This document shows, one piece after another, positions 1 to 7,357 of a stretch of DNA of 64,000 bases (positions within the stretch are counted from its first letter, which is position 1; each line of letters begins with the position of its first letter). This DNA comes from Bacteroidota bacterium (GTDB taxonomy: Bacteria > Bacteroidota > Bacteroidia > Bacteroidales > F082), in assembly GCA_016715945.1 (NCBI GenBank), contig JADJXJ010000001.1, forward strand, positions 2,046,001-2,110,000, read 5' to 3'. The translations under genes and the position numbers were made by a program. The notes under the pieces were generated by a model. That model was not told where the DNA came from, searched no databases, and saw only the letters and a list, made by a program, of their open reading frames with translations.

Positions 1-1
1 G

Positions 2-2563
2 CCTGAGTCGGCAGTGTATAAAACCACCGACGGTGGCAAAACCTGGAACAAACTGACCAGCGGCCTGCCCTCAGGTCATGTAGGCGGAGGGTCAATTGAA
101 GTGTCGCCGGCCAATCCCGACATCGTTTACTTCATTGTGGAGGCTGCCGACGGTCAGGGAGGCTTCTACCGCTCGACCAACCGGGGTGCCTCCTGGGCCA
201 AAATGAGCGATTACACCTCCAGCGGACAGTATTTCAACATCATCGTGCCCGACCCGGTGAATCCGGACAAGGTTTATTCGCTCGATGTGGTCTCGAAAGT
301 GACTACCGATGGCGGAAAGACCTGGAAAAATATCGGGCTCAACAAACGTCATGTGGACGACCACTGCATGTGGATTGACCCTCGCGACACCCGCCACTGG
401 ATCATCGGAGGCGACGGCGGTTTGTATGAAACCTTCGACGAAGGCGAACATTATGTGTTCAAAAGCAACCTGCCCATCACCCAGTTCTACCGGGTGAATG
501 TGGATAATACCGAGCCTTTTTACTGGGTGTATGGCGGCACGCAGGACAACAACAGCATGGGTGGTCCTTCGCGCAACACCAGCAGTGCAGGTGTGACCAG
601 CGACGAATGGATTGTGACCCTGGGCGGCGACGGTTTCTGGCAGGCCATCGAAGCTGACAACCCCAACATCGTTTATTCCGCTTACCAGTACGGCAACATC
701 TTCCGCTACGACAAAGCCAGCGGCGAACGCATAAAAATCAAACCCGAGCCGGGGAAAGACGAGCTGCACTACCGTTGGAACTGGGATGCCCCCTTCATCC
801 TGAGCAAACACCACAAAACCACCCTCTACATGGGTGCCGAAAGGCTGTTCCGCAGCAAAGACCGCGGCGACAGCTGGGAGACCATCAGTGGCGACCTGAC
901 CCGCAACGAAGACCGCAACCAGTTCAAGGTGATGGACAAATACTGGCCTTCGAATGCCGTGGCCAAAGATGTGAGCACCTCGCAATGGGGCACCATCGTA
1001 TCGCTGGCCGAGTCGCCCGTTAAGCAGGGATTGCTCTATGTGGGAACTGACGACGGACTGATCCAGGTGACCGAAGACGACGGAGCTACCTGGCGCAAGA
1101 TCAGCAACTTTCCGGGCGTACCTGAATATACTTATGTGAGCGACATCTGCCCCTCGCGCTTCGATGAAAATGTGGTTTACGCCAGCTTCAACAACATCAA
1201 AAACGACGACTTCAAGCCTTACCTGCTGAAATCGACCGACAAGGGCCGCACCTGGGTATCGATAGCCGCAAACCTGCCAGACAACGGAACCGTTCATAGC
1301 ATTGCACAGGATTTTATCAATCCGGATCTGTTGTTTGTGGGCACGGAGTTTTCGTTCTTTTTCAGCGTGGACGGAGGCAGAACCTGGGTGAAACACAATG
1401 CAGGCCTGCCCGACATCCCCGTGCGCGACATTGCCATCCAGGAACGCGAGAGCGATCTGGTGCTGGCTACCTTTGGCCGTGGTTTTTACATTCTCGACAA
1501 TTACGATCCGCTGCGTCACATCACGGCCGATAAGCTTCGCCTGCAGGAAGCCATCCTTTTCCCGGTGCGCGATGCTTTGATGTATGTGGAACAAGGCGGC
1601 CGTTATGGCACGGGTTCGACCTATTTCACCGCACCCAATCCTGAATTTGGCGCAGTGTTTACCTACTATCTGAAAGAGGTGCCCAAAACCAAAAAGCAGA
1701 TCAGGCTCGAAAAAGAGAAAGAACTGTTCAGTAAATCGCAGCCCATTCCCCAGCCCGACAGGTCACAGCTGCGCGAGGAGGAAGACGAAATCGCACCTTA
1801 CCTCATCTTCACCATACGCGACGATAAAGGCGACATTGTGCGAAAACTCTATCACGAACCCCGCAAAGGCGTGAACCGTATCAATTGGAGGCTTCGTTAC
1901 GACCTGCCTGTCAACCGCATGGACGAAAAACCGGGCTTCAAACCTGCGCAAAACAATCCCGACGGCATGATGGTGGTACCGGGCAAATACACTGTGGAGC
2001 TGGCCATGGATCACAATGGCGAGCTCAGGCAGCTGGCCGGCCCGGTTTCGTTCGAAGCCAAAGTGCTCAGCAACACCACCCTGCCGGCTGCCAACAGGCT
2101 GGCATTGGCGCAATTCCATCAGCAGGCTGCCCAGATGCGCAAAAATGTGGATGCAACACAGCGTTACTGGGCCGAGATCAACCGCAGGCTGGGCAATGTG
2201 CGTCAGGTGTTGCATTATACCTACAATGCGGAATCTAAGCTGGCCACCGAAGCCAGAAACCTGGACAAGCAGCTCAAAGACATTGATTTTGAGCTCAATG
2301 GCACACAACCTAAGGCCAGCTTTGAGGAAGTGCCCCCCGAACCTGTTTCGATCGACTACCGCATGGACGTCATCCTGTCGGGCACCTGGTCGTCAACCAG
2401 CGCTCCAACGCGAACCATGCGACAGAATTACGACATCCTGAAAGCACAATTGCCCGGTGTGATCGATCGCCTCAAGGCCATTGATGAGCAGCTCAAGGCC
2501 ATTGAAACCGAGCTCGACAAGCTTGGCGCCCCGCTGACGCCAGGCCGGGCACCTCGCATGTAA
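2..2563 (+). CDS. Asp-box (BNR/sortilin-type) beta-propeller protein, 5' truncated by the window
   Basis: The frame is open from base 2, so the true start and any signal peptide lie outside the window; 853 residues are visible. At least seven Asp-box motifs of the form S/T-x-D-x-G-x-T/S-W occur in the first two thirds (for example TTDGGKTW, STNRGASW, SKDRGDSW, TEDDGATW, SVDGGRTW), which marks sortilin/BNR-type propellers. The last 250 residues are charged and partly helical or coiled-coil. No T9SS sorting domain is seen: the protein ends in a Pro/Arg-rich tail. Such proteins are usually annotated glycosyl hydrolase, but no catalytic residues can be assigned and the substrate is unknown. A strong terminator follows. 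Confident in the fold, not in any enzymatic function. Confidence 0.8.
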   Translation, partial: PESAVYKTTDGGKTWNKLTSGLPSGHVGGGSIEVSPANPDIVYFIVEAADGQGGFYRSTNRGASWAKMSDYTSSGQYFNIIVPDPVNPDKVYSLDVVSKVTTDGGKTWKNIGLNKRHVDDHCMWIDPRDTRHWIIGGDGGLYETFDEGEHYVFKSNLPITQFYRVNVDNTEPFYWVYGGTQDNNSMGGPSRNTSSAGVTSDEWIVTLGGDGFWQAIEADNPNIVYSAYQYGNIFRYDKASGERIKIKPEPGKDELHYRWNWDAPFILSKHHKTTLYMGAERLFRSKDRGDSWETISGDLTRNEDRNQFKVMDKYWPSNAVAKDVSTSQWGTIVSLAESPVKQGLLYVGTDDGLIQVTEDDGATWRKISNFPGVPEYTYVSDICPSRFDENVVYASFNNIKNDDFKPYLLKSTDKGRTWVSIAANLPDNGTVHSIAQDFINPDLLFVGTEFSFFFSVDGGRTWVKHNAGLPDIPVRDIAIQERESDLVLATFGRGFYILDNYDPLRHITADKLRLQEAILFPVRDALMYVEQGGRYGTGSTYFTAPNPEFGAVFTYYLKEVPKTKKQIRLEKEKELFSKSQPIPQPDRSQLREEEDEIAPYLIFTIRDDKGDIVRKLYHEPRKGVNRINWRLRYDLPVNRMDEKPGFKPAQNNPDGMMVVPGKYTVELAMDHNGELRQLAGPVSFEAKVLSNTTLPAANRLALAQFHQQAAQMRKNVDATQRYWAEINRRLGNVRQVLHYTYNAESKLATEARNLDKQLKDIDFELNGTQPKASFEEVPPEPVSIDYRMDVILSGTWSSTSAPTRTMRQNYDILKAQLPGVIDRLKAIDEQLKAIETELDKLGAPLTPGRAPRM

Positions 2564-2589
2564 TCTGATCCCTCTCACAAGCGTATTTG

Positions 2590-2624
2590 CTAAGCCGGTC
2601 ATCTGGGCCGGCTTAGTTTTTTTT
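2590..2624 (+). terminator. Rho-independent terminator after the Asp-box gene
   Basis: A 9-bp perfect stem (CTAAGCCGG / CCGGCTTAG) with a 9-base loop is followed by eight T residues, 27 bases after the stop codon. Confidence 0.9.
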
Positions 2625-2680
2625 AACGTATGCCAAAGACTTAAGCTGCAAACGATGTAGGAAAATCGGGCCTGAATACC

Positions 2681-2688
2681 TATTTTTG
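2681..2688 (+). promoter_or_regulatory. Bacteroidetes -7 box for mdh
   Basis: TATTTTTG matches TAnnTTTG. The expected transcription start is about 2692-2694, giving a leader of about 65 bases before the preferred mdh start at 2758. An in-frame ATG at 2695 would be almost leaderless. Confidence 0.6.
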
Positions 2689-2757
2689 TCGCCTATGTCA
2701 GATTGGAAAACACATTCGGAAGAAAACCCATTCAATAACGAAAACAACGAGGAAATT

Positions 2758-3702
2758 ATGGAAAAGATCACCGTCATCGGTGCCGGCAATGTTGGTGCGA
2801 CCTGTGCCAATGTGATTGCCCACAAGAACCTTTGCAAGGAAGTTGTGCTGGTGGATATCAAGGAAGGCATTGCCGAAGGCAAGGCGCTCGATATCTGGCA
2901 GACAGCACCCATCAACCACTTCAACACCAGGGTCACCGGTTCGACCAACGATTACCTGAAAACCAAAGGCTCCGGCATCATCGTCATCACCTCCGGATTG
3001 CCCCGCAAACCTGGCATGTCGCGCGACGACCTGATTAAAACCAATGCCACAATCGTCAAAGAAGTTACCGAGAAAGCCATCAAATATTCTCCAGATGCCA
3101 TCATCATCGTGGTATCGAACCCTTTGGACGTGATGACTTATGCCGCTTACCTGGCCAGCAGGAAAGAACCCCGTAAGGTATTTGGCATGGCAGGTACGCT
3201 GGATACTGCCCGCTACCGCGCTTTTATCTCCGAAGCGCTCAATGTTTCTCCTGCCGACGTGCATGCCCTGCTGATGGGCGGTCATGGCGACACCATGGTG
3301 CCCCTGCCCCGCTACACCTCGATCAGCGGTATTCCTGTTACCGAGCTGCTCGGCAAAGAAGAGCTCGACAAGATTGTGGAGCGCACCAAGAAAGGTGGTG
3401 GCGAGCTTGTCAACCTGATGGGCACTTCGGCATGGTATGCCCCTGGTGCTGCTGCTGCTCAGATGGCCGAGGCCATTGTGGACGACCAGAACAGGGTATT
3501 TCCGGTTTGTGCCTACCTCCAGGGCGAATACGGCCTCAACGACGTTTATCTCGGCGTACCTGTAAAGCTCGGACGCAGTGGTATTCAGGAGATTATCGAG
3601 GTGGACCTCAACCAGGAAGAGAAAAAACTGCTTTATGAATCGTCCGACAGCGTGAAATCGTTGATGAAGGTACTCGATGATATGAAGCTGTTCGAGGACT
3701 AA
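2758..3702 (+). CDS. mdh: Malate dehydrogenase
   Basis: NAD-dependent oxidation of malate to oxaloacetate in the cytosol. The 314-residue protein has the LDH/MDH-type Rossmann start (ITVIGAGNVGATCAN), the substrate loop GLPRKPGMSRDDL with arginines expected for malate, the NPLD segment, and the catalytic-histidine motif GGHGDTMVPL. I chose the start at 2758 because family members begin right before the Rossmann strand and GAGG precedes it; an in-frame ATG at 2695 would add 21 poorly conserved residues. The fumarase gene about 3.6 kb downstream catalyses the preceding step of the cycle. The gene is followed at once by a hairpin that runs into the sirtuin gene. Confidence 0.95.
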   Translation: MEKITVIGAGNVGATCANVIAHKNLCKEVVLVDIKEGIAEGKALDIWQTAPINHFNTRVTGSTNDYLKTKGSGIIVITSGLPRKPGMSRDDLIKTNATIVKEVTEKAIKYSPDAIIIVVSNPLDVMTYAAYLASRKEPRKVFGMAGTLDTARYRAFISEALNVSPADVHALLMGGHGDTMVPLPRYTSISGIPVTELLGKEELDKIVERTKKGGGELVNLMGTSAWYAPGAAAAQMAEAIVDDQNRVFPVCAYLQGEYGLNDVYLGVPVKLGRSGIQEIIEVDLNQEEKKLLYESSDSVKSLMKVLDDMKLFED

Positions 3703-3728
3703 GCGCAAAACACAACAGGTATTTAATT

Positions 3729-3736
3729 TAACTTTG
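3729..3736 (+). promoter_or_regulatory. -7 box for the sirtuin gene
   Basis: TAACTTTG matches TAnnTTTG. The expected start site (about 3740) falls at the 5' edge of the hairpin at 3739-3764, so the sirtuin mRNA would begin with that hairpin. Confidence 0.55.
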
Positions 3737-3738
3737 TG

Positions 3739-3771
3739 CCGGGCCGTCACCAATCAAGGCCCGGTTTTTTT
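3739..3771 (+). terminator. Hairpin with T-tract: mdh terminator and/or 5' hairpin of the sirtuin mRNA
   Basis: A 7-bp GC-only stem (CCGGGCC / GGCCCGG), a 12-base loop and seven T residues form a canonical terminator 36 bases after mdh. The last T (3771) directly touches the ATG of the sirtuin gene (3772). Confidence 0.8.
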
Positions 3772-4464
3772 ATGCATAATGTTGTCGTATTATCAGGTGC
3801 CGGTATCAGCGCCGAAAGCGGAATACGCACCTTCCGCGATGGCGACGGGCTTTGGCGCACCCACCGATTTGAAGAGCTTGCCACACCCCAGGCCTGGGAA
3901 CGCAACCCACACCTGGTGCTCGAGTTTTACAACGAGCGCCGCAAGCAACTCTTCGAGGTGGAACCCAACGAAGGCCACAAAGCCCTCGTCAGACTCGAGC
4001 AGCACTTTATCACCGACATCATCACCCAGAATGTGGACGACCTGCACGAAAGAGCCGGATCGGGCAGGGTGCTGCACCTGCACGGCGAACTGAAAAAAGC
4101 CCGCAGCACAAGCAACCCCAACCTGGTTTATACCCTCGACCGCTGGGAACTGAAATGGGGCGACAAATGCGAAGAAGGCTCACAACTCAGGCCGCACATC
4201 GTGTGGTTTGGCGAGGCCGTACCCAACATCGGACTGGCCATACAGATCGTGCGCCAGGCCGACATCATGATTGTGGTGGGCACCTCGCTTCAGGTGTATC
4301 CCGCCGCCGGCCTGCTCGACTATGCCAAACACAACATCCCGATTTACCTGGTTGACCCGAAAGCTGAAGCACCCTACTACCTGAAAAACGTAATCGCCAT
4401 CAGGGAAAAGGCCGGAACAGGCCTTCCAAAACTTGTAAATCAAATTATTGAACAATATGGTTAA
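3772..4464 (+). CDS. NAD-dependent class III (SIRT5/CobB-type) protein deacylase
   Basis: Removes acyl groups from protein lysines using NAD. The 230-residue protein has the sirtuin NAD motif GAGISAESGIRTFRDG, TQNVDDLHERAGS and the catalytic histidine motif HLHGEL. FYNERRKQL carries the Tyr-x-x-Arg signature that in CobB and SIRT5 favours succinyl or malonyl substrates. Only one cysteine lies between HGEL and WFGEAVP, so the usual four-cysteine zinc site is absent, as in other Bacteroidetes homologues I know of. ATG 3772 is chosen because the conserved protein begins there; an in-frame GTG at 3736 lies inside the promoter. The gene overlaps the next by 8 bases. It may be named cobB or npdA; I leave the symbol empty. 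Confidence 0.92.
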   Translation: MHNVVVLSGAGISAESGIRTFRDGDGLWRTHRFEELATPQAWERNPHLVLEFYNERRKQLFEVEPNEGHKALVRLEQHFITDIITQNVDDLHERAGSGRVLHLHGELKKARSTSNPNLVYTLDRWELKWGDKCEEGSQLRPHIVWFGEAVPNIGLAIQIVRQADIMIVVGTSLQVYPAAGLLDYAKHNIPIYLVDPKAEAPYYLKNVIAIREKAGTGLPKLVNQIIEQYG

Positions 4465-4921
4465 AACGTTCAGCACTTACCTTTTCCTTTTTTTATTTGT
4501 CGCGCTCATCACAAGCTCGTGCCGCAAGGAAGACGACAACCATCAGCTTCATAACGATATCGCCCTGATTGAGCAGTACCTGGCCGATCATCAGATTGAA
4601 GCCTCCAGGCTCGAAAGCGGATTGTTTTATTTTGTCCACAATCAGGGATCGGAGCAAAGACCAAATCTAAACTCGACTTTAACAGTTAGTTACACCGGAA
4701 AGTTGCTTGACGGAAGCACGTTCGACACCGGCAGTTTTGTGAGCTTTCCGCTTTCGAACCTCATCAAAGGCTGGCAGCAGGGCTTGCCCCTGATTGGCAG
4801 CGGAGGGCGCATCAGTCTGTTCATTCCTTCGCCCCTGGGCTATGGCAGCCAGGCTAAGCCAGGCATCCCGGCCAATTCGGTGCTGATTTTTGACATCAAT
4901 CTGCATTATTTTTCGAACTGA
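4457..4921 (+). CDS. FKBP-type peptidyl-prolyl isomerase lipoprotein
   Basis: Predicted to catalyse prolyl cis-trans isomerisation in the cell envelope. The 154-residue product starts with a lipoprotein signal peptide whose lipobox Cys is residue 22 (LITSSC). The FKBP core follows with LTVSYTGKLLDGSTFD, LIKGWQQGLPLI, and a C-terminal PLGYGSQAKPGIPANS segment near the expected hydrophobic pocket. The start codon overlaps the end of the sirtuin gene by 8 bases, suggesting translational coupling. Acidic residues after the Cys (RKEDD) may act as a lipoprotein surface-export signal, as described for some Bacteroidetes; this is inference. Confidence 0.9.
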   Translation: MVKTFSTYLFLFLFVALITSSCRKEDDNHQLHNDIALIEQYLADHQIEASRLESGLFYFVHNQGSEQRPNLNSTLTVSYTGKLLDGSTFDTGSFVSFPLSNLIKGWQQGLPLIGSGGRISLFIPSPLGYGSQAKPGIPANSVLIFDINLHYFSN

Positions 4922-4953
4922 GAAAAGCCCTTGATTTTTCCTGCGGTTTCGCC

Positions 4954-4960
4954 TATCTTG
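4954..4960 (+). promoter_or_regulatory. Possible imperfect -7 box for recX
   Basis: TATCTTG lacks one T of TAnnTTTG. TTGA at 4931-4934 lies about 19 bases upstream as a possible -33 element. The recX ATG at 4970 is about 10 bases away. Confidence 0.3.
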
Positions 4961-4969
4961 CAATCACTT

Positions 4970-5437
4970 ATGCCTGTGCTGGATATGGCGCCCGAACACG
5001 AATTTTTTCTGGAAAAAGCCCGGCACTTTTGCGACTATCAGGAACGTTGCATATTTGAAGTGCGCGAAAAGCTGCAGTCGTGGAACGTGCGGCCCGAGGT
5101 GGCCGAGCAGATCATCGTGCAGCTCGAAAAAGAGGGTTACCTCGACGAAGACCGCTATGTGCGGGCTTTTGCCCTGGGCAAGCTCAGGCACAACAAATGG
5201 GGGCGTAACAAAATCATTTATGCGCTGAGGCAAAAAAGAATACCCGAACTGATCATTCAGATCGGACTGAGCGAGATCGACTCCGAAGAATACCTCAATG
5301 TGTTGCGCAGCGTGCTTTCGGAGAAACGCATCAGCGAAACCGATCCCTACAAATACAAGGCAAAGCTTGCCAACTACGCCATCCAGAAAGGATTCCAGCC
5401 CTCTCTGGTGTGGCAGGTGATCAACGAAGCCGAATAA
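4970..5437 (+). CDS. recX: Regulatory protein RecX
   Basis: RecX modulates RecA filament formation. The 155-residue protein is helical, with the family hallmarks CDYQERCIFEVREKL, EQIIVQLEKEGYLDEDRYVRAFA, and a downstream KWGRNKIIYALRQKRI repeat, corresponding to the three-helix repeats of RecX. Start 4970 (MPVLDMAPEHE) is preferred; 4985 is also possible. RecA is not in the window. The gene is followed by prfB, which has its own promoter. Confidence 0.88.
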   Translation: MPVLDMAPEHEFFLEKARHFCDYQERCIFEVREKLQSWNVRPEVAEQIIVQLEKEGYLDEDRYVRAFALGKLRHNKWGRNKIIYALRQKRIPELIIQIGLSEIDSEEYLNVLRSVLSEKRISETDPYKYKAKLANYAIQKGFQPSLVWQVINEAE

Positions 5438-5455
5438 AACCTGGATGCGAATGCG

Positions 5456-5463
5456 TATCTTTG
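5456..5463 (+). promoter_or_regulatory. -7 box for prfB
   Basis: TATCTTTG matches TAnnTTTG, 40 bases upstream of the prfB ATG at 5503. Confidence 0.6.
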
Positions 5464-5502
5464 CCGGCCGGAAAATTCCGGACACCACTAAAACCACTTG
5501 CA

Positions 5503-6604
5503 ATGATTACAACCGAACAAATCAAAGAGCTTGGTAAGAGGCTTGAAGCCTTGAGGAGGTATCTTTGACGTTGACCGTAAACGTGTAGAAGCCGAAGAGC
5601 TGGAGGAGCGCACCCTGGCGCCCGATTTCTGGGACGACCCCAAAAAAGCCGAGCAATTGCTCAAACTAATCAGGGAAAAGAAAAAGTGGATCGAAGGTTA
5701 TCAGGCCGCCGAACAACTGTTTGAAGAGCTTGGCATGGCACGCGAGTTTTACGAAACCGGCGATGCCACCGAGCAGGATGTCGAGAAAGCTTACAAAGAA
5801 TGCCTGCATCAGGTTGAAGCGCTCGAGTTCAAAAACATGCTCGGAGGCGAGGAAGATAAGCTTTCGGCCATCGTGAACATCAACAGCGGAGCCGGAGGCA
5901 CCGAGAGCCAGGACTGGGCACAGATGCTCATGCGCATGTATGTGATGTGGGCCGAAAAAAACGGTTACAAGGTGAACGAACTCGATGTGCAGGAGGGCGA
6001 TGTGGCAGGCATCAAAAGCTGCTCGCTCGAAATTGAGGGGGAGTACGCCTTTGGTTACCTCAAAGGCGAAAACGGGGTGCACAGGCTGGTGCGCATCTCG
6101 CCTTTCGATTCGAATGCCCGCCGGCATACCAGTTTTGCCTCGGTGTATGTGTATCCGGTGGTGGACGAAAACATCGAAATCGTTATCAATCCGGCCGACA
6201 TCAGCTGGGACACCTTCCGCTCCAGCGGCCCCGGTGGACAAAACGTGAACAAGGTGGAAACAGCCGTCCGCCTCAAACACGCCCCCACCGGCATTGTGAT
6301 CGAATGCCAGGTGACCCGCTCGCAGCTGCAAAACCGCGAAAAAGCCCTGCAGATGCTCAAATCGCAGCTCTACGAGATGGAACTGCGCAAGAAGCAGGAA
6401 GCCCGCGACAAGATTGAAAGCGGGAAGAAAAAGATCGAGTGGGGTTCGCAGATCAGGTCGTATGTGTTGCACCCTTACAAGCTCATCAAAGACGTGCGCA
6501 CAGGTTTCGAGACCTCCAATGTGCAGGCCGTGCTCGATGGCGAGTTGGACGAATTCATCAAGGCCTACCTGATGGAGTTTGGCGGCAACCAAAACGAAAA
6601 TTAG
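5503..6604 (+). CDS. prfB: Peptide chain release factor 2, expressed by programmed +1 frameshift
   Basis: Recognises UGA/UAA stop codons. Translation starts at 5503, reads 21 codons, and meets an in-frame TGA at 5566-5568. The context is the classic RF2 site: an internal Shine-Dalgarno (AGGAGG, 5554-5559), then TAT, the slippery CTT and TGA C. Slipping +1 on CTT resumes at GAC (5567) and continues to the TAG at 6602-6604, giving 366 residues, the normal RF2 length. The main part contains the SPF anticodon-like tripeptide (RISPFDSNARRHTSF) and the catalytic GGQ (SSGPGGQNVNKVETAVRL). The frameshift lets RF2 regulate its own level: abundant RF2 terminates at the TGA. This is functional recoding, not a broken gene. 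Confidence 0.96.
5554..5569 (+). promoter_or_regulatory. Programmed +1 frameshift site in prfB
   Basis: AGGAGG stimulates slippage by pairing with 16S rRNA; it is followed by TAT CTT TGA C, where CTT is the slippery codon and TGA the regulatory stop. Confidence 0.95.
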
Positions 6605-6608
6605 TGCC

Positions 6609-6950
6609 ATGGTGACCATCTACCACAACCCGCGCTGCAAAAAATCGCGCGACGGACTGGCTGCCCTCCAAGCGTATGTGTCTGATTTTGAGGTGAGAGA
6701 CTACATGAAGCAACCCCTGACTGCCGACGACCTCAGGCGGCTCTCGGCCAAACTCGAACTTCCTCTGGCACTCATGGTGCGCACCCAGGAAGCCTATTAC
6801 AAGGCCAACCTCAAAGGAAAAAAACTCAGCGAAGATGAGTGGATAGCCGAAATACTGGCGCACCCGCAACTCCTGCAACGGCCCATAGTCGAAACCATTG
6901 GAAAAGCCGTCATTGCCCAGCCACCAACAAATATTTTAGCAATTTTGTAA
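6609..6950 (+). CDS. ArsC/Spx-family (arsenate reductase-like) protein
   Basis: A 113-residue thioredoxin-fold protein. The N-terminus (VTIYHNPRCKKSRDGL) carries the redox Cys10 in a C-x-x-S motif, and LLQRPIVET near the C-terminus contains the RPI signature of glutaredoxin-dependent ArsC proteins. Length and layout match YffB/ArsC. Real arsenate reduction is not certain, since no arsB, acr3 or arsR gene is nearby and many such genes are orphans. It starts 4 bases after prfB, so it is probably cotranscribed with it. Confidence 0.85.
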   Translation: MVTIYHNPRCKKSRDGLAALQAYVSDFEVRDYMKQPLTADDLRRLSAKLELPLALMVRTQEAYYKANLKGKKLSEDEWIAEILAHPQLLQRPIVETIGKAVIAQPPTNILAIL

Positions 6951-6962
6951 AAAAACTCCAAC

Positions 6963-7334
6963 ATGCACATCGACAACCATTTTGAGCAACTTCCGGTCTG
7001 GAAACAGACCATGGACTTTGTCAGGCTGATTTATGCAGCCAGCAACACTTTTCCGCCTGAGGAAAAAGAGGGACTGGGCCGCCGGCTTCGCAACAAAGCC
7101 ATCGACCTGGCCGTGATGGTATCGTCGGTGCCGCAGCTGGGGGCCAACGCCAACTCGGTTCGCAATCTCGAAGAAGCTGGCATGGCTGTGCGCGAACTCG
7201 AGACACTGCTTTACATCTGTACCCAGCTGGGTTTCCTTAAACCCGCAGAATATCAGAAATATAATGAAGAAACCAGCAGCATTGGGCGAGAGTTGCACCA
7301 CCTTTCGAGCCGCATTGCCAGAAAACTATCCTGA
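6963..7334 (+). CDS. Four-helix bundle protein (23S rRNA intervening-sequence family)
   Basis: The 123-residue all-helical protein has the family pattern: FEQLPVWKQTMDFVRLIY at the start, a middle helix GLGRRLRNKAIDLAVMV, NSVRNLEEAGMAVRELETLL, and a last helix with the tail SSRIARKLS. The family is named for ORFs in rRNA intervening sequences but is mostly found free in genomes, as here, and its function is unknown. It lies between the ArsC-like gene (12 bases upstream) and fumC (23 bases downstream), probably in one transcript. Confidence 0.82.
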   Translation: MHIDNHFEQLPVWKQTMDFVRLIYAASNTFPPEEKEGLGRRLRNKAIDLAVMVSSVPQLGANANSVRNLEEAGMAVRELETLLYICTQLGFLKPAEYQKYNEETSSIGRELHHLSSRIARKLS

Positions 7335-7357
7335 GTTTGACCAAAAAACAAGCACAC

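Noticed and set aside
5566..5568. TGA in prfB as a nonsense mutation or selenocysteine codon
   Set aside because: The AGGAGG-TAT-CTT-TGA-C context is the known RF2 frameshift site and the +1 frame gives a full-length protein.
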